DNA of 64,000 nt, taken from an uncultured Bacteroidales bacterium (GTDB lineage Bacteria; Bacteroidota; Bacteroidia; Bacteroidales; Bacteroidaceae). The notes under the pieces were generated by a model. The model saw only the letters and a list, made by a program, of their open reading frames with translations. It was not told the origin of the DNA and did no database searches. Every line of letters begins with the position of its first letter. Within the stretch, counting starts at the first letter, position 1. The stretch covers positions 62,001 to 126,000 of the forward strand of contig CADBWR010000003.1 of NCBI GenBank assembly GCA_902798425.1. Direction: 5' to 3'. Made by a program: the position numbers and the translations under genes. Below are positions 32,785 to 41,589 of the stretch, piece after piece.

Positions 32785-35691
32785 TTACTTAAATTGCCAA
32801 TAGTCGAGACGTACGTCACCCTGTGCCTTGTCGAAGCAGAGGTAGAGGTCGTGAACACCCGTAGCACCATTGACCTTCGTATTAAATGCCTTATATTTCT
32901 CAACCGTACCGGTACTCTTCACAACGGCGGTAGCAATAGCGGGACCGTCCTGACTGTCGAGGCGCAGCGTAACGGTGCAACCAGCCTTGGCTGCAGCGGC
33001 AGCAATGATGCTAAACTGCTTAGCACCCTTGCCAAAGTCGACACCACGCAGACGGATGTACTCACCGTTGTCGATGTCGAAGATATACATATTACGCTTA
33101 CCGGTAGACTCCGGCATGTCCTTGACAATGCCAGTATTCTCGATACCCATCTTGGCAGACTTCAAGCCAAAGCCCCACGCCATGGTCTCAGCCTCCACAC
33201 GCTGGTAGGGATTTAACCACTGCAGCTGTTTCATGGGCTGCTGGTCGAGCCAGTAAGGAATCTCCTGGATAGTACCGTCGGCATTGTATGTAATCTCCTG
33301 TGCCGACACCGAGCGACGCTCGTGGTGAACAAAGGTTTCCAGGTGCATCAATTCGTAGTTCTGACCGAAGACATAAGAGTGCCCTTTGAAGTCGCAGATA
33401 CCGGGGTGGTTGCCACGGTCACGCTCTGTAGGACGCATGATGTAGCCCTTTTCTACCCAAGGACCTGTGGGTGAGTCACTCATGGCATAGCCCAGAGCCT
33501 CCGGACAACAGGTACTGGCAAAAGCCATGTAGTACTGGGCTTTTAACTGTTGGCCATTAACTGTTGGTCTCTTATAGAACCACGGACCTTCCTGATAGTG
33601 CTGTATGGCCCACGTTGCCTTCTCGCTCCAAGGTGCGCGGAGGTTGATCTTAGCACCTGGCTCCTTGACAGGACGCATCTTGCCGTCCTTGGGGTTGAGC
33701 ACGAGGATATCGCCATCGGTGGATATCATGTCCTTGTTCAGCTTGACGCAGTATGTCTGTGGGTTGCCCCAGTACATATACGCCTGACCATCGTCATCGA
33801 TAAAGACGCTGGGGTCGATGTCATCCCAGTGTTCCTTCTGCCATACCAGCGGTTCACCCAGCGGATCGCGGAAAGGTCCGTAGGGTGTATCGGCAACCAG
33901 CACACCAATGCCATGACCATGCAGCGGTGCATAGAGGTAGTACTTGCCATTGCGCTCAACGGTCTGGATGGCCCAGGCACCGTTCTCACGACTGCGCCAT
34001 TTGAAATCTTTCAGCGAAGCCACAGCGCCATGCTCGGTCCAGTTGACCATATCGGTGGTTGACCACAACAGCCAGTCGTACATAAAGAAGCCGGCAGAGT
34101 TGCGCTCATTGGGGTCAGGAATGTCTTCTGGAGAAGCATCGTGAGAGGTATATAAGAATACAGTGTCACCCACAACCATCGGTGAGGGGTCTGCCGTGTA
34201 CTTGGTCTGGAACAGCGGCATGTTAACCTGTTCAATGCCACGCATCTCCCACCAGTCGAAGTTGAAGAGCTTCGGACCCTTACGTCCCTTGAAGACAAGG
34301 TAGAGGTCGGCAGTCTCCGGCAGGGTGACGCCAGAAAGACTACGCTTGGGAGCATTCAGGTCGGTAAGAGTAGAATAGTTCAGGTCGAGGGTCAGCGTCT
34401 GCCACTTCTCCCAACCACCAGTACCGGGCACATTCACCGTGCCGAGCAGTCTTCCTCCGAGGCTATCCAGACGAATCTCTATCTGTCCGCCACGCAGCCC
34501 ACTGGCCACACGGGCCATGAACGTACGGGGAATCTTGTGTCCGAAGGCAACATTCTGCAGTTTGATATAGTCACCGTTATGGATATCGGTGACATACACG
34601 CCAACCTCCTGGTTTTGTTCGGTCTTTACACCCTTCGAGAACGCCATGGTCTCGGCCTCTACCTTGCGGAAGGGGTCGAACATGGCAATAGGCTTCACAC
34701 CCTCGTCGGTAGGCATGATGGTCGGAAAGCTACCATCCGCATTGTATTTGAACTCTTCGACAGCCACACTACGGCCAAAGCCGCCACCATTGGGCAGCTT
34801 GCCGGTGTGGTAGAAGAAATAGGAGTGACCTTTGTAGTCGGCCACGCCACAATGGTTCGTAAACGACTTCGTATCAGACAGCGGCATAATCTCGCCAGCA
34901 TACTTCCAAGGACCTGTGGGGTGAGGTGCCGTACTGTAGCTGATATGCTCAGGAACACCACCGGCGGCATACAGCAGGAAATAGCTGTTGGCCACTGACT
35001 GTTTACCGTTAGCCTTAGGATTCTTCATAATCCAAGGACCTTCCACATACGAGTCCTTATACTTCTTACCTCTCTCACGCTTGCTCATGATGGGACCGCC
35101 AAAGGCTTCCTCCGTCATGTCCAAACGTCCCAGTTCACCACTATACGATATCATGTCGCGGTTGAGCTTCAGGTAGTAGCACTGCGGGTTACCCCACATG
35201 AGCCATGCCTGACCATCGTCGTCAATCATCACTGTCGGGTCGATATGATCCCAGGAACCGTTCTCGAAAAGCGGTTTTCCGATGGCATCACGGAAAGGAC
35301 CCGTGGGAGAGTCGCTGACAGCCACACCGATAGCCATGCCACCAGACAGTTTGGAATGGGCACAGATATACCAGTAGAACTTGCCGTCGCGCTCGATGGT
35401 CTGCGAGGCCCATGCACGGTCGTCAGCCCACGAGAAGCTCTCCAGGGCCAGCGGTGAACCATGATCCTGCCAGTTGACCATATCCTGGGTAGAGTAGACG
35501 CGCCACTCCTGCATCCAGAAAAAGTCGGCATTATCCTCGTCATGGCCTGTATAGACATACATAGTACCATTATGTACCATCGGTGCAGGGTCACTGGTAA
35601 ACCATGTCTGCACAAAGGGGTTCTGCGCAGCTACGCTGCTAATTGACAATTGAGAAATGATAAATGAGAATACTAATCCGAGTCGTTTCAT
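32785..35691 (-). CDS. Tandem GH43-CBM6-GH43-CBM6 arabinoxylan-degrading protein
   Basis: 968 residues from the ATG at 35689-35691, chosen because it starts the signal peptide MKRLGLVFSFIISQLS and lies 13 bp after the upstream stop; the frame extends to 35739. Two complete GH43 domains are present. Copy 1 has TSDPAPMV, HIDPTVMIDDDGQAWLMWGN and YVEGPWIM. Copy 2 has TADPSPMV, DIDPSVFIDDDGQAYMYWGN and YQEGPWFY. Each is followed by a CBM6-like module (KVEAETMAFSKGVK and RVEAETMAWGFGLK). All three acidic residues are retained in both, so both should be active, perhaps on different arabinosyl or xylosyl linkages. Two heptad arrays encode TVNGQQLKA and ANGKQSVANS, and a third lies in the signal peptide. 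Confidence 0.9.
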   Translation of the reverse strand: MKRLGLVFSFIISQLSISSVAAQNPFVQTWFTSDPAPMVHNGTMYVYTGHDEDNADFFWMQEWRVYSTQDMVNWQDHGSPLALESFSWADDRAWASQTIERDGKFYWYICAHSKLSGGMAIGVAVSDSPTGPFRDAIGKPLFENGSWDHIDPTVMIDDDGQAWLMWGNPQCYYLKLNRDMISYSGELGRLDMTEEAFGGPIMSKRERGKKYKDSYVEGPWIMKNPKANGKQSVANSYFLLYAAGGVPEHISYSTAPHPTGPWKYAGEIMPLSDTKSFTNHCGVADYKGHSYFFYHTGKLPNGGGFGRSVAVEEFKYNADGSFPTIMPTDEGVKPIAMFDPFRKVEAETMAFSKGVKTEQNQEVGVYVTDIHNGDYIKLQNVAFGHKIPRTFMARVASGLRGGQIEIRLDSLGGRLLGTVNVPGTGGWEKWQTLTLDLNYSTLTDLNAPKRSLSGVTLPETADLYLVFKGRKGPKLFNFDWWEMRGIEQVNMPLFQTKYTADPSPMVVGDTVFLYTSHDASPEDIPDPNERNSAGFFMYDWLLWSTTDMVNWTEHGAVASLKDFKWRSRENGAWAIQTVERNGKYYLYAPLHGHGIGVLVADTPYGPFRDPLGEPLVWQKEHWDDIDPSVFIDDDGQAYMYWGNPQTYCVKLNKDMISTDGDILVLNPKDGKMRPVKEPGAKINLRAPWSEKATWAIQHYQEGPWFYKRPTVNGQQLKAQYYMAFASTCCPEALGYAMSDSPTGPWVEKGYIMRPTERDRGNHPGICDFKGHSYVFGQNYELMHLETFVHHERRSVSAQEITYNADGTIQEIPYWLDQQPMKQLQWLNPYQRVEAETMAWGFGLKSAKMGIENTGIVKDMPESTGKRNMYIFDIDNGEYIRLRGVDFGKGAKQFSIIAAAAAKAGCTVTLRLDSQDGPAIATAVVKSTGTVEKYKAFNTKVNGATGVHDLYLCFDKAQGDVRLDYWQFK
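33539..33566. repeat. Heptanucleotide array in the tandem GH43 gene, second copy
   Basis: Units GCTTTTA, ACTGTTG, GCCATTA, ACTGTTG encode TVNGQQLKA. Confidence 0.68.
34984..35018. repeat. Heptanucleotide array in the tandem GH43 gene, first copy
   Basis: Units GCTGTTG, GCCACTG, ACTGTTT, ACCGTTA, GCCTTAG encode KANGKQSVANS. It sits at the same place in GH43 copy 1 as the array at 33539 does in copy 2. Confidence 0.68.
35641..35668. repeat. Heptanucleotide array in the signal-peptide region (AATTGAG type)
   Basis: Units AATTGAC, AATTGAG, AAATGAT, AAATGAG encode part of the hydrophobic signal FSFIISQLS of the tandem GH43 protein. Confidence 0.6.
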
Positions 35692-35704
35692 TATAGTGTT
35701 TTGA

Positions 35705-37159
35705 TTAGTGATTACGGATATTCCACTTTGAGTTGTCACTGCTAAAGTCGTAAACGGCCAGCGTCGGTGTACTGTCGGCAGCCGAATAGAGGCAATAGCG
35801 AGTGTTGACGCCCTCCATGCCAGGAATCTTCTTAGGCATGATGCGGTAGGTGCCGTCTGTCAGCTGCTCGATGCGCCAGAGTTGCTCATCGCCACCGTTA
35901 AAGGCGACAGTAGCAAGCTCCTTGTCAGCAGTAGCTGTCAGTGCGCGGTCGGTACCGGCAATGGTAATCTTGAAATAAGGATTGCTCAAGTAACCGCCAG
36001 CCTTCTCCACAGGCTGGATGTCCCATCGCTGGTGAGGACGGAACATATAGTCGCTGCAACGTACGGCAACGGGGACATCTGCTGCGGGCCAGGAGCCGAC
36101 AACCTCCTCCAACTTCTGGTTGGGGACAGGTTTGATGGGCTGTTCCATCTGGTTGCGGTTGCTCCAACGCTGGCGCTCCTGTTGGATGCGCACAAAGTCG
36201 ACGGCCATCTCCAGCGAATAGCCACGGCGCTCTGACTCGATGGCAAAGGTACCGCCACGGAAGCGATCGCCAGCAACAGGCCAGCCATTCTTCCACACGA
36301 TAGGACGGACGGCGAGGACACTACGGCCACCCATGTCGAAGTCTGCCTCCCAGTGGAACGACATCACCTCAACACCTTCGTCGATGATATAACGGCCAAA
36401 GTGGCCGGCACCAGTGGCTCGGTCACCGGCGGCAATCACCATACGACCACCGCCATGGAACATGTCACGACCGACATTGTCTACGTAGGGACCTTCCACC
36501 GAACGAGAGCGGCCCACCACGATATTATAGGTAGAGTTGACACCATCACAGCAGGTGCCATGGGTTCCCAATAGGTAGTACCAGCCATCTTTATACATCA
36601 GGGCGCTGGCCTCACAATCGATGGCAACATCCTTTTCTACGTTGCCCTTGACGCGTTCGCCAGTCTTGGGGTCGAGCTCGATGAGGCGGATATTGCCGAA
36701 GTAGGTGCCATAGGTAGCCCACAGACGACCAGTAGTAGGATCGAGCAACAGACAGGGGTCAATGGCATCGCAGTCCTCCATACCGTCGGACGAAGCCACC
36801 TCAATAGCTGTCGACCACTTGAAGTCGGGCGACTTCGGGTCGAGGGTCTTATTCCACATGGTAAGGATGCGACCGTTATGTCCACCGAAGAGGCCACCAC
36901 CCGTAGCACCATAGATGCAGAGATAGCGGTCACCAATTTTCAGCATGTCGGGGGCAGCACCGCCACCTGGGCGCTCTGCACCACTATGCCATGCCCAACC
37001 GTCGTCGGAGATGATGCCTCCCCCACCCGTTCCGAAGGTGTACCACTTGCCGTCACACTCTGCGAGGGTCGAGGGGTCGTGGATATAGGGAGCACCCACT
37101 TGTGCATTGGCGGCAGTAAAAACAGCAAGTGCCGCCAAGAATGTATATAGTCTTTTCAT
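35705..37159 (-). CDS. GH43-family arabinanase/arabinofuranosidase-like enzyme
   Basis: 484 residues with a signal peptide (LAALAVFTAANA). The propeller domain (about 20-330) starts GAPYIHDPSTLAE (base Asp), with CDAIDPCLLLD (second Asp) and DCEASALMYKDGWYYL (acid Glu). The layout resembles the arabinanase-type GH43 subfamilies, which hydrolyse alpha-1,5-arabinan or arabinosyl branches. The C-terminal ~110 residues (FRPHQRWDIQPVEKAGGYL...QLWRIEQLTDGTYRI) look like a ricin-type beta-trefoil sugar-binding domain. Its start follows the preceding stop by one base, so translation is probably coupled. Confidence 0.82.
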   Translation of the reverse strand: MKRLYTFLAALAVFTAANAQVGAPYIHDPSTLAECDGKWYTFGTGGGGIISDDGWAWHSGAERPGGGAAPDMLKIGDRYLCIYGATGGGLFGGHNGRILTMWNKTLDPKSPDFKWSTAIEVASSDGMEDCDAIDPCLLLDPTTGRLWATYGTYFGNIRLIELDPKTGERVKGNVEKDVAIDCEASALMYKDGWYYLLGTHGTCCDGVNSTYNIVVGRSRSVEGPYVDNVGRDMFHGGGRMVIAAGDRATGAGHFGRYIIDEGVEVMSFHWEADFDMGGRSVLAVRPIVWKNGWPVAGDRFRGGTFAIESERRGYSLEMAVDFVRIQQERQRWSNRNQMEQPIKPVPNQKLEEVVGSWPAADVPVAVRCSDYMFRPHQRWDIQPVEKAGGYLSNPYFKITIAGTDRALTATADKELATVAFNGGDEQLWRIEQLTDGTYRIMPKKIPGMEGVNTRYCLYSAADSTPTLAVYDFSSDNSKWNIRNH

Positions 37160-37160
37160 C

Positions 37161-39242
37161 TTATTGTACTTTGATTGAATAGTTCTTTACAGGGTTACCT
37201 TTTTCGTCAATGAAACGGGCACACAGATCGCTCAGACCAGGACCGTTGACCAGTGCAAAGCGCAGGATGTTGCGACCCTTCTTCAGCGACAGACGCTGTG
37301 ATACGCAGTCGTCTTCCACCATACGGCGGTCGCCGTCCAGTGTCAGCACGCGCTCACCGTTGAGCCACCACATAGAGGCACCATTGGAACCAATGGCCAG
37401 ACGGACACCGTCCATGTCCTCAGAACAGTCAATGACGGTGACACCCCAAAAGAGGGAGTTGTAAGGCTGACAGCCGTACGACTCGGCGAAGCGGAACACC
37501 TTGACATTATACGTACCGCTCTCTAAAGCATGCCAACGCAGGGTCTGCTTGACCTCCTTGGTCTGGGCAGGACCTGCCTGCATTCTCGTATCTCTCGGTC
37601 CACCAGCCAGTGCAATGCCTGTGGCAGTGACTTTCTCACCGTCGCGCGGCAGTTTCTTGTTGTCAAACTGTCCCTTGAAATACTGCTTGCTGAGCTTCTC
37701 ATTAAGATAGCTCTCTGTCAGAATGGTGTTGGAACGTACGTTGTAGTCTATGGGTTCCAGCAACAACCAGCGACGGATAAAGCCATTGGCATCGGGCTGT
37801 GCCGCTGCAGCATTAGCAGCAACAGGCTGGAAGTAGTTGTTGCGGTTCTTGAACTGAATCCAGTTGATGCTGACGTCTGCATCACCCTCACAGGTGACAC
37901 ACAAGTCGGTAACGCCCTTGGGCACATACTCCAGATTGACGGTCTGTGTGAGCCACTGACCCGATTGGTCACGACGGAATTGTCCCATCTGAGTGATGAC
38001 ATTCATCGTCACACGGGCAATGACCTTACCCTTGGCATTCTTCTCACGGATGCAGAATTCAGTATTACCACCGGCCTTGGCATTGACGATAAGGTACGCA
38101 TCGGTGATAGGAGTGAAGTCTACGTCAGCATAGTGCAGCCAACTGCCTTTCTTAGGCAAGGTTGCCTGATAACTGCGGAAGGTATTGACGGTATCGATGA
38201 GCGCTGTCGTCACATCACTGCTGGCAGTGCTGTAGCGGTCAAGCTCTATCTTCTCAGTAGCCTTATTAATACCGACGCCACGCATGGTCTTCTTCACCTC
38301 CTTGATGGTACCGTCAGCATTGAAGTACAACTTGTCAATCTGCACAGAGCGACGCTTGTCATCACGGGGCGAGAAAGCGTTCTGATGATAGAACAGGTAC
38401 CACTGTCCCTTGTAGTTGACGATGCTGTGGTGGTTGGTCCAACAGCCATTCTCATGCTCGGGCATGATGAGTCCCTTATACTCATAAGGTCCCATGGGGT
38501 TCTTACTCATGGCATAACCAAGCACCTCCGTATTCTCACGGACATACGGATAGGTCAGGTAATACCAACCATTAGCCTCAAAGGCAAAGGGACCCTCGGC
38601 CTGACGGTTGGGCAGGTCTTTCAGACAGTTGACACCCAGCATCTCAAATTCACGGTTACCCCACTTGACTTTTTCCTTGGGAGTATCGTCGGCCAGTTCC
38701 TTCATGTTGGGCTTGAGTTTGGCACATCGCCCTGCACCCCAGAAGATATAGGCATTGCCGTCAGAAGCCTGGAGCACACAGGGGTCGATACCGTTGATGC
38801 CCTTGATAGGTTCCGGCTCACAAACGAACGGTCCCTCGGGACGGTCGGCGATAGCTACGCCGACGCCAAAACCACGACCGTCTTTAGGGGCTGAAGGGAA
38901 ATAGAAATAGTACTTCCCATTACGCTCGATACAGTCAGGAGCCCACATGGAATAGGAGTCAGGACGCACCCAGGGTACTTTATTCTGGGTGACAATCACT
39001 CCGTGATCTGTCCAGTCGGTGAGGTTCTCTGAGGAGAAAACATGATAGTCCTCCATGCAGAACCAGTCCTGCCGCTGACCAGCAGGTGGCAGGATGTCAT
39101 GCGACGGATACAGGTACACCTTATTATTAAATACGCGTGCCGTAGGGTCGGCAGTGAACTGGTCGCGGATAATAGGGTTCTGTGCTTGAGCAGCAGAAGC
39201 CGCCAAGCACAGAACAATAGTTGATAATAAAGTTTTTCTCAT
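37161..39242 (-). CDS. GH43-family glycosidase with CBM6-like and C-terminal beta-sandwich domains
   Basis: 693 residues with a signal peptide (LCLAASAAQA). The GH43 domain (about 22-330) has FTADPTARVFNNKVYLYPSHD, INGIDPCVLQASDGNAYIFWG and RQAEGPFAFEANGWYYL with the three acidic residues in place. A carbohydrate-binding beta-sandwich covers about 335-475 and ends WIQFKNRNNYF. The C-terminal domain (about 490-690; LRWHALESGTYNVKVFRFAES, SMWWLNGERVLTLDGDRR) resembles a PA14/exo-glycosidase accessory sandwich. It is expected to debranch arabinoxylan or act as a beta-xylosidase. It lies 2 bp after the Xyn10D-Fae1A-like gene in the same operon. Confidence 0.83.
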   Translation of the reverse strand: MRKTLLSTIVLCLAASAAQAQNPIIRDQFTADPTARVFNNKVYLYPSHDILPPAGQRQDWFCMEDYHVFSSENLTDWTDHGVIVTQNKVPWVRPDSYSMWAPDCIERNGKYYFYFPSAPKDGRGFGVGVAIADRPEGPFVCEPEPIKGINGIDPCVLQASDGNAYIFWGAGRCAKLKPNMKELADDTPKEKVKWGNREFEMLGVNCLKDLPNRQAEGPFAFEANGWYYLTYPYVRENTEVLGYAMSKNPMGPYEYKGLIMPEHENGCWTNHHSIVNYKGQWYLFYHQNAFSPRDDKRRSVQIDKLYFNADGTIKEVKKTMRGVGINKATEKIELDRYSTASSDVTTALIDTVNTFRSYQATLPKKGSWLHYADVDFTPITDAYLIVNAKAGGNTEFCIREKNAKGKVIARVTMNVITQMGQFRRDQSGQWLTQTVNLEYVPKGVTDLCVTCEGDADVSINWIQFKNRNNYFQPVAANAAAAQPDANGFIRRWLLLEPIDYNVRSNTILTESYLNEKLSKQYFKGQFDNKKLPRDGEKVTATGIALAGGPRDTRMQAGPAQTKEVKQTLRWHALESGTYNVKVFRFAESYGCQPYNSLFWGVTVIDCSEDMDGVRLAIGSNGASMWWLNGERVLTLDGDRRMVEDDCVSQRLSLKKGRNILRFALVNGPGLSDLCARFIDEKGNPVKNYSIKVQ

Positions 39243-39244
39243 GC

Positions 39245-41452
39245 TTATTTCTTAAACAGTAATGGAGCCATCTCCCTCAAGCTACGACGCCATGTCAGGA
39301 ATTCGTGAGCAGTACCTTCAGAGATATAGCCGTGGGCATTGAAGCCAGCAGCCTTCAGCGATTCTACACTCTTGTTGATGCCGGCAGGATTCTCCTTAGA
39401 GCCACAGCTCTCGAAGATTACGCGGACAGCCTTCGGATCCTTGATTTCCTCAGGAGCATACTGACCACCACTGAGCAGTCCCCAATAGCCAAAGACCTCA
39501 GGACGACGCAGGGTGATGAGCTTGGTCTCCATACCACCCATGGACAGACCGGCCATAGCACGGTTCCACTTATCTGCCTTGGTCAGGAAGTTAGCATCGA
39601 TATGGGGGATGAGCTCATCGATGAGCACCTTCTCAAACTCCTCGGCAGTAAACTTACCGATGGTACCGAACTTGAAGTCGTTGGTCAGGCCGTAGGCCAT
39701 AACCACGATGAAAGGCTTAATCTTACCATCGGCAATCATGTTGTCCATGATGATGCCAGTCTTACCCTGTACAGGCCAACTGGTCTCGTTCTCACCCCAT
39801 CCGTGCTGCAGATAGAGGACCGGATAGCGCTGCTGCTCGAGTTTGCCGTTCTTACCCTTGACGAGTTTGCCATAGCCATTAGGCAGATAGACATTAGCTG
39901 TCTGCATCTTACCGGTACTCTCAGACCAGAAAGTAACCTGCTGGATGTTTCCATGAGGAATGTCCTTGCGATAAGCATAGAAGTCCTGGTCAGCAGCAGG
40001 AATCTCGATACCGCTCTCCCAACGGCAGCTGCCGAAGTAGTTGTGGGTACCTGGGTCATTGAATACGCCACCATCGATGGTCAGATGATAGTAGTGGAAG
40101 CCAGGATCCATCGGACCTTCTGTGGTTCCTACCCATACACCATCCTTATCTTTGCGCAACACCGTACCGCCACGACCACCAAGGCCGAGGCTGACGATGA
40201 CAGACTTGGCATCGGGAGCTTCAATACGGAAGCGGGCATAGCCCTCGCTGTTGACCTTCGGCCACTCCTGACCAGGCTGGTTGCAAGGATTGGGAACAAA
40301 GTCTTCCTTGGGAACAGTATTGTCAAGTTTAGCATCGAAGTTCTTGATAGCATAGTAAGCCTGCTTGGGCTTATAGTTCTCATCGAAAGGCAGCGGATGG
40401 TTGTTGACACCCAGCCATGAGTCACGGTCACCAAGGTTCCAGAAGGTCACACAGTCGATGACATCCTTGTGTTTACGGAAAATTTTGAAGATACGGCTGT
40501 ACTGGTCAGTCAGCAGGGTGTTCATATAGCCTGCAACGGGCTTGTTCTCACCACGAGAGAAGCGCAGCTGACCGCCCATCTCGGTATTCATACGGATATC
40601 GAGTTCGGTAACATGGATGTGCTTCACAATCTTTGCATACTTGGTGATGGCTGCATCGATGTCCTCCTCAGTGGGACCATAGACATTATAGTGTCCCTGC
40701 ATACCGATGCCATCAATGGGAACACCGGCATCCTTCATCTTCTTAACCATATTGTAGATGCGGTCACGTTTACCTGGGTCGCACTCGTTATAGTCGTTAT
40801 AGAACAGCAGTGCATTGGGGTCTGCCTCACGGGCAAACTCAAAAGCCTTGGCAATAAACTCATCACCGCAGAGCTTGTAATGGCGGCTCTCACGATAGGG
40901 ATTAGGAGCCTGACCACGACGGCCAAAGCCGCCAAAACCGCCACCACCGTCAGAGATAGCCTCGTTTACGACGTCCCAACAATAGACAACGTCCTTATAA
41001 CGGTTCACTACAGTATGGATGTGTTCACGCAAACGCTCATAGAACACTTCCTTCTTCACTTCCCTACCCTTCTTGTCAGTGAACATCCAGTCAGCAAACT
41101 GAGAGTGCCAGCAAAGGCAGTGGCCACGCAGTTTGATACCATTTTGACGGCAGAAGTTGGCAATCTTGTCGGCCCGTTCAAAGTTCCATACGCCCTCCTT
41201 GGGATGTAACTCGCCAGGTTTCATGTCATTCTCGGCGGTGATGCTGCTAAACTCAGCTTTCACCAAGTTTATTTGGGCATCGTCACTGACATTACGCTGA
41301 TTAAGGGCAACACCAATCATAAAGTAGTCCTTATAGGCATCCTTTAGTTTTACTGTTGGATTGGGATCGGCAGGAGCGCCCCACTGCGCCCAAGAACTCA
41401 GGCAATTCATGGCCAAGACAATGGCCAAAGCTGTCTTCAAAGTCTGTTTCAT
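39245..41452 (-). CDS. xyn10D-fae1A: Bifunctional GH10 xylanase - CE1 feruloyl esterase (Xyn10D-Fae1A-like)
   Basis: 735 residues with a signal peptide (IVLAMNCLSSWAQ). The GH10 domain (about 35-375) has HCLCWHSQF, acid/base WDVVNEA (Glu164) and nucleophile VTELDI (Glu283). A Gly/Phe-rich insert (GGGGFGGFGRRGQAP) sits just after the acid/base strand. A CBM48-like E-set domain follows (about 395-490), then a CE1 esterase with LQHGWGENETSW, nucleophile AGLSMGG (Ser637) and [10 protein letters not shown] (His716). The same architecture is known from the P. ruminicola xylanase-feruloyl esterase Xyn10D-Fae1A, which cuts the xylan chain and frees ferulate. It heads the five-gene unit controlled by the promoter at 41498. 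Confidence 0.92.
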   Translation of the reverse strand: MKQTLKTALAIVLAMNCLSSWAQWGAPADPNPTVKLKDAYKDYFMIGVALNQRNVSDDAQINLVKAEFSSITAENDMKPGELHPKEGVWNFERADKIANFCRQNGIKLRGHCLCWHSQFADWMFTDKKGREVKKEVFYERLREHIHTVVNRYKDVVYCWDVVNEAISDGGGGFGGFGRRGQAPNPYRESRHYKLCGDEFIAKAFEFAREADPNALLFYNDYNECDPGKRDRIYNMVKKMKDAGVPIDGIGMQGHYNVYGPTEEDIDAAITKYAKIVKHIHVTELDIRMNTEMGGQLRFSRGENKPVAGYMNTLLTDQYSRIFKIFRKHKDVIDCVTFWNLGDRDSWLGVNNHPLPFDENYKPKQAYYAIKNFDAKLDNTVPKEDFVPNPCNQPGQEWPKVNSEGYARFRIEAPDAKSVIVSLGLGGRGGTVLRKDKDGVWVGTTEGPMDPGFHYYHLTIDGGVFNDPGTHNYFGSCRWESGIEIPAADQDFYAYRKDIPHGNIQQVTFWSESTGKMQTANVYLPNGYGKLVKGKNGKLEQQRYPVLYLQHGWGENETSWPVQGKTGIIMDNMIADGKIKPFIVVMAYGLTNDFKFGTIGKFTAEEFEKVLIDELIPHIDANFLTKADKWNRAMAGLSMGGMETKLITLRRPEVFGYWGLLSGGQYAPEEIKDPKAVRVIFESCGSKENPAGINKSVESLKAAGFNAHGYISEGTAHEFLTWRRSLREMAPLLFKK

Positions 41453-41497
41453 TTGTGTGATAATTAAGTTAGTTAATAGCTCATATATTTACGCTTG

Positions 41498-41563
41498 CAA
41501 AGTTACAAAAAGAAAGTAACACCGGCATTAGCTGGTGTTACAAACTCTTTGGATTATGTATCA
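41498..41563 (-). promoter_or_regulatory. Promoter and operator of the 41452-30721 operon
   Basis: The -7 box TAACTTTG (minus strand) is at 41498-41505. Half-sites TGTTACA (41536-41542) and TGTATCA (41557-41563) are 21 bp apart with TTTG at 41548-41551. An imperfect dyad, GTAACACC...GGTGTTAC, spans 41516-41541. Confidence 0.82.
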
Positions 41564-41589
41564 TGGATAAACAATCCTACCATTAACAA

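Noticed and set aside
37530-38894. 454-codon plus-strand open frame opposite the GH43 gene at 37161
   Set aside because: It lies wholly antisense to a gene with clear GH43 motifs, shows no signal peptide or family pattern, and reflects codon bias of the true strand.
39305-40420. 371-codon plus-strand frame opposite the xylanase-esterase gene
   Set aside because: Antisense shadow of a well-supported gene with no recognisable domain.
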